A stretch of 64,000 bases of DNA from Sphingobium herbicidovorans (GTDB lineage: Bacteria; Pseudomonadota; Alphaproteobacteria; Sphingomonadales; Sphingomonadaceae), in assembly GCF_002080435.1 (NCBI RefSeq), contig NZ_CP020538.1, positions 2,599,501 to 2,663,500 of the forward strand, written 5' to 3'. Positions within the stretch are counted from its first letter, which is position 1, and each line of letters begins with the position of its first letter. The translations under genes and the position numbers were made by a program. This document shows positions 28,305 through 37,687 of the stretch, one piece after another. The notes below the pieces were generated by a model. The model was not told the DNA's origin. It searched no databases and saw only the letters and a program-made list of their open reading frames with translations.

Positions 28305-29243
28305 GTGAAGAGGATGATGGCAAGGCTGTGGCGCGTTCTCAAATGGCTAGTAGGGATCATCATCCTTGCCGCGATTGGCCTGGCCATCATGTTCATGCTC
28401 GCCGTCGGGCCCGGCAATTTCGGGCGTCTCGTACTCGGCATCGGCGCAAGGTATGACGAGACGCCGCCGCAACTGCCTACGGAGCTTCCCGGCCCCGCTA
28501 TCCTCATCTTCTCCAAGACGAACGGCTTTCGCGATGACGCGCAGATCGCCGCCGCGAACCGCGCCCTGGAAGAAATCGCCCGGCAGCGGGGCTGGAGCAG
28601 CTACACCACCGAAAACGCCGCCGTGTTCAATCCCGCGCAGCTCTCCCGCTTCAAGGCCGTAGTCTGGAACAGCGTCAGCGGCGACGTCCTGACGCCGCAG
28701 CAGCGTGATGCATTCCGCACGTGGCTGGAAAAAGGCGGGGGCTTCGTCGGTTTGCATGGGGCTGGCGGCGATCCGCAATATGCCTGGCGCTGGTATGTGG
28801 ACGACCTCATCGGCGCGCAGTTCATCGGCCATATCATGGACCCGCAATTCCAGGCGGCGGACCTGAAGGTCGAGGATCGCGCCCATCCCGCGACCCGGGG
28901 CCTGCCCCAGACCTGGCGGCGCACCGACGAATGGTATTCCTTCGCCTCCAACCCCCGCGACAAGGGCTATCGGATCCTCGTCACCATCGACGAGAAAAGC
29001 TACAGCCCGTTCGAAAAGCTGTTCCCCTTCACCGAGCCCAAGGACATCCGCATGGGCAGCGACCATCCGATGGTCTGGACCCATTGCGTGGGAGACGGGC
29101 GCGCCTTCTATTCCGCGCTGGGCCATGCGGCGTCCACCTATGGCGAGCCGCTGCACCGCAAGATGATCGGTGGCGCCATCGCCTGGGCGGCGGGGCTTGA
29201 AAGCCCCCGCTGCGCCGGCGGCAAAGAAATCGACCCTTCATAA
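28305..29243 (+). CDS. ThuA-domain protein, membrane-anchored
   Basis: 312 residues. One N-terminal membrane helix (residues ~12-38, LVGIIILAAIGLAIMFMLAV) precedes a ThuA-like, class-I-glutamine-amidotransferase-like fold: ILIFSKTNGFRDD, KGGGFVGLHGAG, and late GRAFYSALGHAASTY. ThuA proteins occur in trehalose and polysaccharide loci. One proposed activity is handling of 3-keto sugars, but the reaction is not established. It sits between GH2 and GH3, co-transcribed. Confidence 0.85.
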   Translation: MKRMMARLWRVLKWLVGIIILAAIGLAIMFMLAVGPGNFGRLVLGIGARYDETPPQLPTELPGPAILIFSKTNGFRDDAQIAAANRALEEIARQRGWSSYTTENAAVFNPAQLSRFKAVVWNSVSGDVLTPQQRDAFRTWLEKGGGFVGLHGAGGDPQYAWRWYVDDLIGAQFIGHIMDPQFQAADLKVEDRAHPATRGLPQTWRRTDEWYSFASNPRDKGYRILVTIDEKSYSPFEKLFPFTEPKDIRMGSDHPMVWTHCVGDGRAFYSALGHAASTYGEPLHRKMIGGAIAWAAGLESPRCAGGKEIDPS

Positions 29244-29274
29244 CCCTATCGCCGTACCACTGGAGTTCCCCGCC

Positions 29275-31536
29275 ATGCCTCGCGACACCACCATCAGCCG
29301 GCGTTCGGTCCTGATCAGTTCCGCCTGCCTGTTCGCATGGCAGGCGTCAGGCATCCCGGCGGCGATGGCGGCTGTCCGCCGTCCGCTGTCGAGCCGCGTC
29401 AAGTCGCTGATCGCGCAGATGACGATCGAGGAGAAAGCGGGCCAGCTCACCCTGATGCCGACGCCCTGGACGTCGGCCGCCGCTGCCAGGATCAACCCCG
29501 CTGCCGCTGTCAAGAATGTCGAGAATCTGGTCGGCGACGCGCAGGCTGGGCGGCTTGGCGGCGTCTTCAACGGCTTTGGCGTCGATGCCCACCGCAAGCT
29601 CCAGACGGCTGCGGTAAAGGGCCGCCTCGGCATCCCGATGATCTTCGCAGGCGACGTCATCCACGGCTATCGCACCGTCTTCCCGGTCCCGCTGGGCGAA
29701 GCGGCAAGCTTCGACACCGCCCTTGCGGAGCGCACCGCGCGGGCGGCGGCTGAGGAGATGGCCGCGACCGGTTTCGACTGGGTCTTCGCGCCGATGGTTG
29801 ATGTCGGCCGCGACGCGCGCTGGGGCCGCACGGTCGAGGGGGCAGGGGAGGACGTGCTGCTGTCCAGTGACATGGCCCGCGCCCGCACCCGCGGCTTCCA
29901 GGGCCGTTCCCTCGCCGACAATGGCTCGGTCGCCGCCTGCATGAAGCATTTCGCGGCCTATGGCGCGGCGGAAGGCGGCGTCGACTATAATACAGCCGAC
30001 ATTTCCGAACGCACGCTGCGGGAAGTCTATCTGCCCCCCTTCCAGGCTGCAATCGATGCGGGCTGCGCCACCGTCATGGCGGCGTTCGAAGATATCGCCG
30101 GGCGTCCGGTCCATGGCAGCCATGAGATGCTGACCGGCATATTGCGTGGCGAGATGGGCTTCGATGGCCTGGTCGTCGGCGACTATAATGGCGACTTGGA
30201 GATCGCCGCGCGCGGCCTGGCCGCCGACGCCCGCGACGCCGCGCGCATTGCGATCATGGCCGGGCTCGACATGAGCATGGCGAGCGGCATCTATCGCGAC
30301 CATCTCCCTTCGCTGGTTGCGGCGGGCGAAGTGCCGATGGAGCGGGTGGATGAGGCGGTCGGCCGCGTGCTGACGCTCAAGGAAAAGCTCGGTCTGTTCG
30401 ACGATCCCTTCCGCCGCATGGACCCCAAACGCCAGCAGGCGCGCATGCGCACAAAACCCGCCTTGTCGCTCGCGCGGGAAGCTGCGCAGCGCTCGATCGT
30501 GCTGCTGAAGAATGAAGGCGACCTGCTGCCCCTGCCGCGCGCTGGCAAGCGCATCGCCATCATCGGGCCATTCGCCGAAGGACAGAGCAACCTGCATGGC
30601 CCCTGGACCCTGTTCGCCGACAGCAAGGAAGCGGTGGACCTGGCGGCCGGTATTCGCGCCGCGGTCGCGGACCCGGCGCTGGTGGCGGTGGTCAAGGGCA
30701 GTGAAGTCACGTCTCCGGTCAGCGGTGGTATCGACGCGGCAGTCGCTGCGGCGCGCGCCGCCGACATCGTCATCCTGGCAGTTGGCGAGCGCGAGGCCAT
30801 GTCGGGCGAGGCATCCTCGCGCGACCTCATCGTCCTGCCCGCGCCGCAGCAGGCGCTTGCCGAAGCGGTCGCTGCGGTGGGCAAGCCCATGGTCGTAGCC
30901 CTGCGCAACGGCCGCGCTCTGGCGCTGGAAGGCGCGGTGCTGAATGCACCCGCGATCCTCGTAACATGGTTCCTGGGGTCGGAATCCGGCAATGCGACCG
31001 CCGATATCCTGTTCGGCGCGGCTGGCCCCTCCGGCCGCCTTCCGGTCAGCTTCCCGATCTCGGCAGGCCAGGTTCCCTATTATTATGCGCATCGCCGCCC
31101 CGGCCGCCCGAACAACACGCGCTTCATCACCGTCAAGAACGAGGCGCGCTTCCCCTTCGGCCATGGCCTGACCTACGGCAAGATCAGCTATTCGGACCTC
31201 AGCCTGTCCACCCGGCAGATCGGCAAGAACGGGCAACTGCGCGCGACCCTCACCGTCAAAAATGACGGCAAACATGCCGCGCGCGAACTGGTGCAAATCT
31301 ATGTGCAGGATGTGGTGGCCAGCGTCACCCAGCCCATCCGGGAACTGAAGGCCTATCAGCATGTCGACTTGGCGCCCGGCCAGTCGAAGCAGGTCAGCTT
31401 TACCCTCTCGGCAGCGGATCTCGCCTTCCTTGGTCTTGACCTGAAGCCTTTGATCGAGCCGGGCCAGTTCACCCTATGGGCGGCGCCGTCCGCCGAGGCC
31501 GCGGGCCTGACCGCCGGGTTCGAAGTCATCGCTTAG
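29275..31536 (+). CDS. GH3 beta-glucosidase (BglX-like), Tat-exported
   Basis: About 753 residues. The ISRRSVLISS twin-arginine signal begins at the ATG at 29275 (GGAG at 9 bases). The longer open frame from 29170 overlaps the ThuA gene and is not used. The GH3 nucleophile Asp lies in LVVGDYNGD, KHFAAYGAAEGG is present, and the sandwich and fibronectin-III domains follow (FPFGHGLTYGKISY). It is the third complete GH3 gene of the window and less like the other two, so probably of different linkage specificity. Confidence 0.88.
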   Translation: MPRDTTISRRSVLISSACLFAWQASGIPAAMAAVRRPLSSRVKSLIAQMTIEEKAGQLTLMPTPWTSAAAARINPAAAVKNVENLVGDAQAGRLGGVFNGFGVDAHRKLQTAAVKGRLGIPMIFAGDVIHGYRTVFPVPLGEAASFDTALAERTARAAAEEMAATGFDWVFAPMVDVGRDARWGRTVEGAGEDVLLSSDMARARTRGFQGRSLADNGSVAACMKHFAAYGAAEGGVDYNTADISERTLREVYLPPFQAAIDAGCATVMAAFEDIAGRPVHGSHEMLTGILRGEMGFDGLVVGDYNGDLEIAARGLAADARDAARIAIMAGLDMSMASGIYRDHLPSLVAAGEVPMERVDEAVGRVLTLKEKLGLFDDPFRRMDPKRQQARMRTKPALSLAREAAQRSIVLLKNEGDLLPLPRAGKRIAIIGPFAEGQSNLHGPWTLFADSKEAVDLAAGIRAAVADPALVAVVKGSEVTSPVSGGIDAAVAAARAADIVILAVGEREAMSGEASSRDLIVLPAPQQALAEAVAAVGKPMVVALRNGRALALEGAVLNAPAILVTWFLGSESGNATADILFGAAGPSGRLPVSFPISAGQVPYYYAHRRPGRPNNTRFITVKNEARFPFGHGLTYGKISYSDLSLSTRQIGKNGQLRATLTVKNDGKHAARELVQIYVQDVVASVTQPIRELKAYQHVDLAPGQSKQVSFTLSAADLAFLGLDLKPLIEPGQFTLWAAPSAEAAGLTAGFEVIA

Positions 31537-31562
31537 GGCGCCTTTTATTGGGATTACCGCTC

Positions 31563-31578
31563 CCCCGTTTACTTCGCC
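31563..31578 (+). promoter_or_regulatory. GTTTACTT motif, copy 4 (upstream of ene-reductase)
   Basis: CCCCGTTTACTTCGCC, about 80 bases before the ATG at 31654. It keeps GTTTACTT but not the preceding CT of copies 1-3. Confidence 0.35.
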
Positions 31579-31653
31579 TTTCCACCTTTCCCTTAGCGCG
31601 CTTGACCGTTAACAAGCGGCCACGCTCGGTTCCATTTTGGAAAGCCCAAGTTC

Positions 31654-32741
31654 ATGACCGATCTTTTCGCACCGCTTCCCTTGACCCGCGGCCCCGCGAT
31701 GAAGAACCGGCTGATGCTGGCGCCGCTGACGAACCAGCAAAGCCATCCCGATGGCCGCCTGTCGGACGAGGAATATAATTGGCTGACGAAGCGGGCGAGC
31801 GGTGGCTTCGGTCTGGTCATGACAGCGGCCTCGCATGTGCAGTCAGTGGGGCAGGGCTTTCCCGGCCAGCTTGGCATCTTCGGAGACGAGCATCTCGACG
31901 GACTCATCCGGCTTGCCGCCGGCATCAGGGAACGGGGTGCGCTTTCGGCGGTCCAGCTGCACCATGCGGGCTATCGCGCGCCCAAGGAGCTTGTCGGCAC
32001 CCCCGTCTGCCCGTCCGATCATGAGGAAAGCGGCTCGCGCGGTCTGTCTCTGGATGAGGTGTATCAGCTGCGCGACGATTTCATCGCGGCAGCCAAGCGG
32101 GCCGAAAAGGCGGGCTTCGACGGCGTCGAGGTTCATGGCGCGCACGGCTATATCCTCGCTGAATTTCTTTCGCCCGGCGTCAACCAGCGCACCGATCAAT
32201 ATGGCGGCAATCCGGAAAACCGCGCGCGCTTGCTGTTCGAGATCATCGACGGCATCCGCAGCGCATGCCGGTCCGATTTTCAGGTCGGCTTGCGCCTGTC
32301 CCCCGAACGCTATGAGCAGCAGCTCGATGAGGTGGTTGCAGTCGCTGCCCGGACGATGGCTGAGGGGAAGATCGACTATCTCGATCTTTCGCTCTGGGAC
32401 GTGACCAAGGAGCCCATGGATGAGCGGTTCACGGGCCGCACCTTGATGAGCTATTTCACCGAACTGCCCAGGGGGGTGTCCGCCTGGGCGCGGCGGGGAA
32501 GGTGATGGACGGCAAAACTGCGGCGTGGGTACTCGAATCCGGCTGCGACTTCGTCACCATCGGCCGGGGCGCCATCTTGCGTCACGATTTTCCCGAACGC
32601 GTGCGGGCCGACGCAGCCTATGAATCGCCCGCGCTTCCCGTCACCATCGACCATCTGCTCGATGAAGGTCTATCGCCGCCCTTCATCGACTATATGAACA
32701 GCTGGCCTGGTTTTGTGGCAGACCAGGCGTCGGGCAATTGA
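31654..32741 (+). pseudogene. Old Yellow Enzyme-family NADH:flavin oxidoreductase, frameshifted
   Basis: An FMN-dependent ene-reductase of ~362 residues. The N-terminal barrel has LMLAPLTNQQSHPDG, the active-site region AVQLHHAG, GVEVHGAHGYILAEFLSP, and DQYGGNPENRARL. At a run of six G (32471-32476) the frame breaks. One more G gives LPRGGVRLGAAGKVMDGKTA and continues to CDFVTIGRGAILRHDFP in the second frame (32502-32741). Either a real 1-base deletion or an under-called run. Its role in a polysaccharide locus is unclear. Confidence 0.8.
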
Positions 32742-33045
32742 TCATCTGAACCCGCCGCCGCGCACGGCTTCGGCAGCTCTTCAAGTTTTTGGCCATCGGA
32801 AGTGGGGCAGGGGGGGAGCAAGGCTCCCTCCGCCCGGCGCTTGGCCCTTACCCCTGCATATCTTCCAGCTCGATGCCCTTGGTCTCGTTCACCATGCTTT
32901 TCACGAAGATCAGCGAAAGCAACGCAAAGGCGGTGTACATCGCGTAGGTGGCCGGCAGGCCAAGGTTCTTGGCAAGCCAGGGTGATCTGCCCCCCGCTGA
33001 GTGGCCCAGAGACTATGATAGTCTGGACCACGAAGGGGACATTGA

Positions 33046-33324
33046 ATGCCAAGCAAGAAGCACAAGCCGGAAGAGATCATCGGCAAGCTGCGTGAAGTTG
33101 AGATTGTGCTGGCGCAGGGGGCGTCGACCGCTGAGGCGTGCCGCCGGATTGGGGTCAGCGAGCAGACCTATTATCGCTGGCGCAAAGAATATGGCGGGCT
33201 GAAGACCGACCAGGCGCGGCGGATGAAGGATCTGGAGAGAGAGAACCAGCGGCTGCGTCGGGCGATCTCGGACCTGACGCTGGACAAGCTGATCCTGCAG
33301 GAGGCTGCACGGGGAAACTTCTGA
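33046..33324 (+). CDS. IS3-family OrfA
   Basis: A 92-residue DNA-binding protein with helix-turn-helix ([20 protein letters not shown]) and a C-terminal leucine-zipper-like helix. Its end overlaps OrfB in the -1 frame, so a fused OrfAB transposase is expected by programmed frameshifting near GGGGAAAC at the orfA end. Confidence 0.9.
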   Translation: MPSKKHKPEEIIGKLREVEIVLAQGASTAEACRRIGVSEQTYYRWRKEYGGLKTDQARRMKDLERENQRLRRAISDLTLDKLILQEAARGNF

Positions 33325-34223
33325 GCCCCGCGCGGCGACGGCGCTGCATCGATCATCTGCGACGAGAGCTTCCAGTCCGGGTGTCTGAGAGACGGATATG
33401 CCGGGTGCTGGGCCAGCATCGATCGACACAGCGCAAGGTGCCGCGTGGGGCGGATGACGAACAGGCGCTGACCGAGGACATCGTCGCCTTGGCGAAGCAA
33501 TATGGTCGTTATGGTTACCGCCGGGTGACGGCGCTGCTGTGCCATGCGGGGTGGACGGTGAACCATAAGCGGGTTGAGCGTATCTGGCGGCGTGAGGGAC
33601 TGAAGGTTCCGCCGCGCCAGCCAAAGCGGGGACGCCTGTGGCTCAACGATGGATCATGTATCCGCCTGCGGCCCGAGTATCCGGGGCATGTATGGGCTTA
33701 CGACTTCGTCGAAGGGCGGACGCATGATGGCCGCAAGTTCCGCATCCTGACCATCATCGACGAGGCGAGCAGAGAATGCCTGGCGCTCATTGTCGCACGG
33801 CAGCTCCGCCACGAAGACGTGCTGGCCGCCTTGGCCGACCTGTTCATCACGCGTGGCCCGCCAGCGAATATCCGGTCCGACAATGGCAGCGAATTTGTCG
33901 CGACAGCTGTCCAGAAATGGCTGGGGCAGATCGGCGTGAAGACGCTCTACATCGCACCGGGATCACCATGGGAGAATGGCTATAACGAAAGCTTCAACGG
34001 GTCGCTTCGCGACGAACTGCTCAACGGCGAGATCTTCTACAGCCTCGCAGAGGCCAAGGTGCTGATCGAAGCATGGCGGCGGCATTACAACACCGTCCGC
34101 CCTCATAGCAGCCTGGGCTACCGACCACCGGCACCGGAAACGGCGACACCGCCATATCCGGCCTCCGGTTCCGCTTCGCTCCACCTCCACCCGGATATGG
34201 CGCCAGCGGTTTTAATCCACTAA
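33138..34223 (+). CDS. IS3-family OrfB transposase (DDE)
   Basis: The integrase core begins after ~33320 ([17 protein letters not shown]). The upstream part of the frame only overlaps orfA. Catalytic residues are visible: Asp in [10 protein letters not shown], Asp in IRSDNGSEF, and Glu in [19 protein letters not shown]-terminal [18 protein letters not shown] is typical. Intact. Confidence 0.92.
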   Translation: MPPDWGQRADLLSLAQRIWRAEDRPGAADEGSGEREPAAASGDLGPDAGQADPAGGCTGKLLSPARRRRCIDHLRRELPVRVSERRICRVLGQHRSTQRKVPRGADDEQALTEDIVALAKQYGRYGYRRVTALLCHAGWTVNHKRVERIWRREGLKVPPRQPKRGRLWLNDGSCIRLRPEYPGHVWAYDFVEGRTHDGRKFRILTIIDEASRECLALIVARQLRHEDVLAALADLFITRGPPANIRSDNGSEFVATAVQKWLGQIGVKTLYIAPGSPWENGYNESFNGSLRDELLNGEIFYSLAEAKVLIEAWRRHYNTVRPHSSLGYRPPAPETATPPYPASGSASLHLHPDMAPAVLIH

Positions 34224-35548
34224 CAAACCAATCGGTCCACTCGGTGGGGGCAGATCAAGGGGAAGCTGGAGCTGACGAGGAAATTCGCCAGCCACTGGGC
34301 CGCTCCCGCGACGGCCAGGGCGGAACCGCGCATCTGGTTGGGGAACATCTCACCCAGCATGACCCACATTACCGGTCCCCAGCTGAGATTGAAGAAGATG
34401 ACGAAGATGTTCGCCGCGAACAGTGCGATTGTCCCGGTTGCATCCGGCATCTGCAGGGCGCCGTTCACCATCCCGGCCTGGCTGAAGCACCAGGCCCGCG
34501 TGCCGAGCGTCAGCGTCATGCCTGCCGATCCTACCAGCAGCAGCGGCCGCCTGCCTATCCGGTCGATCAGCATGATCGACACCAGGCATGCCAGGATCGA
34601 GACCACACCGGAAACGATGTTGATCTTCAACGCATCGCCTTCGGTGAAGCCGACCGCCTGCCACAGGCTGGCGCCATAGTAGAAGACGACGTTGATGCCG
34701 ACCAGTTGCTGGAAGATGGCGAGGCCAATGCCTACCCACACGATCGTCCGCCACCCGCCGCCAGGCTTGCGGATGTCGGCCAGGCTGGGGCGGTGGTCAT
34801 GGGAAAGGGATGCGTCGATCTCGGCCAGCTTGATCGTCGCTGCCTGGGTGCCGAGCAGCCGGGCGAGAACGCGGAGCGCTTCGTCCTTGCGTCCCTTGGC
34901 CACCAGGAAGCGGGGGCTTTCCGGAATGCCGAGAAGTGCCGTCAGGAACAGGAGGGCGGGGAGCGCCTGCACCCAGAACATCCACCGCCATGCAGGCTGG
35001 CCGCCCCAGATGATGCCCAGCGAAGACCCCGCGGTCTGTGCCAGATAATAGTTCGCGAAAAAGGCGCCGGTCAGGCCGGAAATGATCATGACCTGCTGCA
35101 GGCTCGACAGGCGACCGCGTATGTCGGCCGGCGTGACCTCGCTGATATAGGCCGGTGACAGGACGCTCGCGGCGCCGACCGCCATGCCCGCGAAAAAGCG
35201 GGCGAATGCGAGCATCAGCGCCGAACTGGCCCCGCCCGACGCCACCGCGCTGATGATGAAGATGATGGCGGCCGCCATCATGACCGTCCTGCGGCCCCAG
35301 ATGTCGGCAAAGCGCCCGGCCATGAACGCTCCCAGCGCGCAGCCGGGAAGCAGGGCGCTGACTGTCAGGCCCAGCTGCGTCTCGCCCAGTCCGAAGGCAT
35401 GTTTCAGGCCGTCCTGCGTGCCATTGATCGCGCCGGAATCATATCCGAACATGAACCCGCCGATCGTGGCCACGGCCACGATGCGCCCGATCAGCGCCAG
35501 GTTGAGACTATTCCGCTCAATCGCCTGCATCAAAGCTTCCTCCCTTAT

Positions 35549-35560
35549 GAGAGCGCTACC
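35549..35560. promoter_or_regulatory. LacI-type operator before the MFS transporter
   Basis: GAGAGCGCTACC, matching 10 of 12 positions of the palindrome at 18012-18023. It lies between the transporter start (35533) and the LacI gene end (35582). Confidence 0.65.
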
Positions 35561-35581
35561 ATCACTTTTCAGGGTGGCGCG

Positions 35582-36640
35582 TCAAGTGCCTGCTTCCAAC
35601 CGGGCGTCGGATCCGCGCCGGACAAGCTCGAACGGCAGCAGGACGCGCTGCATCGCTATGGATTGAGAGCCATCTTTCCTGCGGATTGAATTGGCCAATA
35701 TGGTGATGGCGCGATGGGCCATGGCCGAAACTGGCTGGCGGATCGTCGTGAGCTCCGGCCAGGTCGCCGTGGCGATGGCAGTATCGTCGAATCCGCAGAC
35801 CGACAGCGTGCCCGGGACGTCCAGCGCCATGCGGTGCGCGGCGCCGACGATGGCGGCGGCCATGTCGTCGTTGGCGGCGAAAATGGCAGTCGGCCGGATC
35901 GACGGGTTGAGCAGTCTTTCCGCAGCCTCCAGCCCCGACCGATAGGTATAATCGCCCGGGACGATCAGCACCTCTTCGATATCGATGCCAAAGTCTTTCA
36001 GCGCCCGCTTATAACCCCGGCGGCGCAAGTGGCTGGCGGACTGGTCGGGGCTCCCTGAAACATAGCCGATCCGCCGATGGCCCTGCTCCAGCAGGTGCAT
36101 TGTCATCGCAAAGGCGGCCGCCTCGTCATCGATGAAGACCGCGTGTGCAGTGGAAGCGGGCGCGCCCGTCGCAACCTGCGCAACCTCCAGGCGCTGGCTT
36201 GCGAGCGACGCCAGCAGCGCCTCGTCGTCGCAAAGCGGCGGTGGTAGCAACACGCCATCGACCCGGTGTGCGGCCAGTCGCGCTGCCAACGCGGCGGGGC
36301 TTTCGCCGCTATCATGCTGTTCGACGATCAGTTCAGCGTCGCTCTTCCGCGCGGAGGCAAGGCTGCCGAGCAGGAACTCGCTCAGATAGGCGGCGCTCGG
36401 GTTTGTATGCAGCAGCACCAGCCTGCACTGGCGCGCGCCCGCCAGGTTGCGCGCTGCCGGATTGGGGACATAGCCCAGTCTGCCGATCGCCTCCTGAACC
36501 TTGTCCCGCGTGGCAGGAAGCACCCGCGCGTCGCCGTTTATGACCCGCGACACGGTCATCGGCGAGACCCCGGCAGCAGTGGCGACATCGGCCATGGTGG
36601 GTCCATCCCGTCTCTTGCGCGAATATATCCTGCCGCTCAT
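35582..36640 (-). CDS. LacI/GalR-family regulator, probable xylose/xylan repressor
   Basis: About 352 residues. The N-terminal LacI helix-turn-helix is TMADVATAAGVSPMTVSRV, the hinge helix NPAARNLAGARQ, and the periplasmic-binding-protein-like domain carries YVSGSPDQ, AIFAANDDMAAA and CGFDDT. The frame extends to 36676, but the MSGR start at 36640 lies directly before the basic leader. It sits between the transporter and the xylA-xylB operon. AGCGCT-centred operators lie before the TonB receptor, the transporter and xylB, so it is the natural candidate for their repressor (XylR-like). This assignment is inference. Confidence 0.85.
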   Translation of the reverse strand: MSGRIYSRKRRDGPTMADVATAAGVSPMTVSRVINGDARVLPATRDKVQEAIGRLGYVPNPAARNLAGARQCRLVLLHTNPSAAYLSEFLLGSLASARKSDAELIVEQHDSGESPAALAARLAAHRVDGVLLPPPLCDDEALLASLASQRLEVAQVATGAPASTAHAVFIDDEAAAFAMTMHLLEQGHRRIGYVSGSPDQSASHLRRRGYKRALKDFGIDIEEVLIVPGDYTYRSGLEAAERLLNPSIRPTAIFAANDDMAAAIVGAAHRMALDVPGTLSVCGFDDTAIATATWPELTTIRQPVSAMAHRAITILANSIRRKDGSQSIAMQRVLLPFELVRRGSDARLEAGT

Positions 36641-36707
36641 CGATTGATCGCTATCGGCCGCACCGCGCCTAGGCAAGCCTGTCGCGCTTCATCGCTCAGT
36701 TCGCCGC

Positions 36708-36733
36708 AAAAAAAGGGCGCCTCAAGGGCGCCC
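36708..36733 (-). terminator. Rho-independent terminator of the xylB-xylA-epimerase operon
   Basis: On the minus strand the stem GGGCGCC / GGCGCCC with a 5-base loop is followed by seven T, 52 bases after the epimerase stop. Confidence 0.85.
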
Positions 36734-36784
36734 CAGGGAGGAGAGGAAGAGGTCCAGACAGGACCGCCGCCCCACAGAATCCGT

Positions 36785-37687
36785 TCAATTCGCTATTTCA
36801 TTCGCGATTTCCCCCGCCGACAGCATCACGCTCCCCGAAAAGCTCTCATCCTTCAAAAGCCACCGCATGTCCGGAGCGCCGCTCGCATTCAGAGCGTCGG
36901 TCCCATGCGTCACCGGCTCGACACAGAAAAAGCCGGCATTTTCCGGAACATAAACAACCGTGTGTCGGAAGACCGGATCGGGTGTCATCTCCAGCGACAC
37001 GCCCCGGCGAGGCCAATCGATCCGCAGCGAACCAGCCCTGTCGGTATAAACAGTATCGACGGATCGCTGCGCCACCGCCACGCCGTCCCACCAGTCCCGC
37101 GCCTCCTCCCGCTGATCGAGCCGCTCAGGCAGGCAGTCCCCGCTGTTTTGCCACTCGCCCCGATGCAAGCCACGATACACAGTGTCGGCATCGCGCGGGA
37201 AATAGGGGTGGAACCCGAGCCCCGCGGGCATCGGCTCATCCGCCAGATTGGACACAGCGAGCGTCATCGTCAGGCCCTCTCTGCAAAGCTCGAAGCGCTG
37301 CTTCGCGCGATACGGCCAGGGCCATTCGCCGCCGGGGTACTCGTGCTCCAGCGTGGCACTGCTACCCTCGGCCTTCGTGACCTGCCATTGCGATAGCCAG
37401 CCAAAGCCATGAAGCGTATGCGGATGGTCCGTTCCAGGAAAGTTGGGGGCAAGCCTCACCAGTCGTTCCCCCATCTTGAAACGGCCAAATGCGATGCGGT
37501 TGGAGAAAGGAACGAGAGGGAAGCAGCCAGCATCCACGACCGACGGCCCTTCGGCTCGCCGGAAAAGGTGCATCCCTTTCCAGTCGAACCGCAGCACCGA
37601 TCCGCCCCTTTCGGGAGCGATATCGATCCGATAGTCGCCTGCTTCCAGCGTCAGCACCAGAAGCGGTTCACCATATTCTCCAACCAT
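36785..37687 (-). CDS. Aldose 1-epimerase family protein
   Basis: About 300 residues of the galactose-mutarotase fold: [16 protein letters not shown] with the conserved Asn-Arg, HTLHGFGW with an active-site His, [10 protein letters not shown] with the second His, and a C-terminal glutamate in [11 protein letters not shown]. It interconverts alpha and beta anomers of aldoses, feeding xylose isomerase. It overlaps the end of xylA. The GTG at 37657, which overlaps the xylA stop (GTGCTGA), is an alternative start. Confidence 0.85.
   Translation of the reverse strand: MVGEYGEPLLVLTLEAGDYRIDIAPERGGSVLRFDWKGMHLFRRAEGPSVVDAGCFPLVPFSNRIAFGRFKMGERLVRLAPNFPGTDHPHTLHGFGWLSQWQVTKAEGSSATLEHEYPGGEWPWPYRAKQRFELCREGLTMTLAVSNLADEPMPAGLGFHPYFPRDADTVYRGLHRGEWQNSGDCLPERLDQREEARDWWDGVAVAQRSVDTVYTDRAGSLRIDWPRRGVSLEMTPDPVFRHTVVYVPENAGFFCVEPVTHGTDALNASGAPDMRWLLKDESFSGSVMLSAGEIANEIAN

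Larger units (their letters stand above)
32983..34257 (+). mobile_element. IS3-family insertion sequence (IS407-like), 1,275 bp
   Basis: Ends start TGATCTGCCCCC on both sides (left 32983, right reverse complement ending 34257), followed by imperfect GAGTGG. A 4-bp target duplication AGGG lies at 32979-32982 and 34258-34261, the size usual for the IS407 group. The interrupted MFS gene reads through perfectly when the element is removed, so this is a recent, clean insertion. Confidence 0.92.
32848..35533 (-). pseudogene. MFS sugar transporter (sugar porter family), split by an IS3-family insertion
   Basis: A 12-helix proton/sugar symporter of the XylE/GalP type: GFMFGYDSGAINGTQ, GRFADIWGRRTVM, IPESPRFLVAKGRKDEAL, DRIGRRPLLLVGS. 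Coding from 35533 runs to 34258. The last ~45 codons (LAKNLGLPATYAMYTAF to ETKGIELEDMQG) lie beyond the insertion at 32848-32982. Removing the IS and one copy of its 4-bp duplication restores the frame as SFPWLAKNLG. An AGCGCT operator lies 16 bases before the start. Probable xylose importer of the LacI regulon, now inactivated. Confidence 0.9.

Noticed and set aside
29347..31362. A 671-codon minus-strand open frame opposite the third GH3 gene
   Set aside because: Antisense shadow with the same composition bias. The plus strand carries a complete catalytic enzyme with Tat signal.
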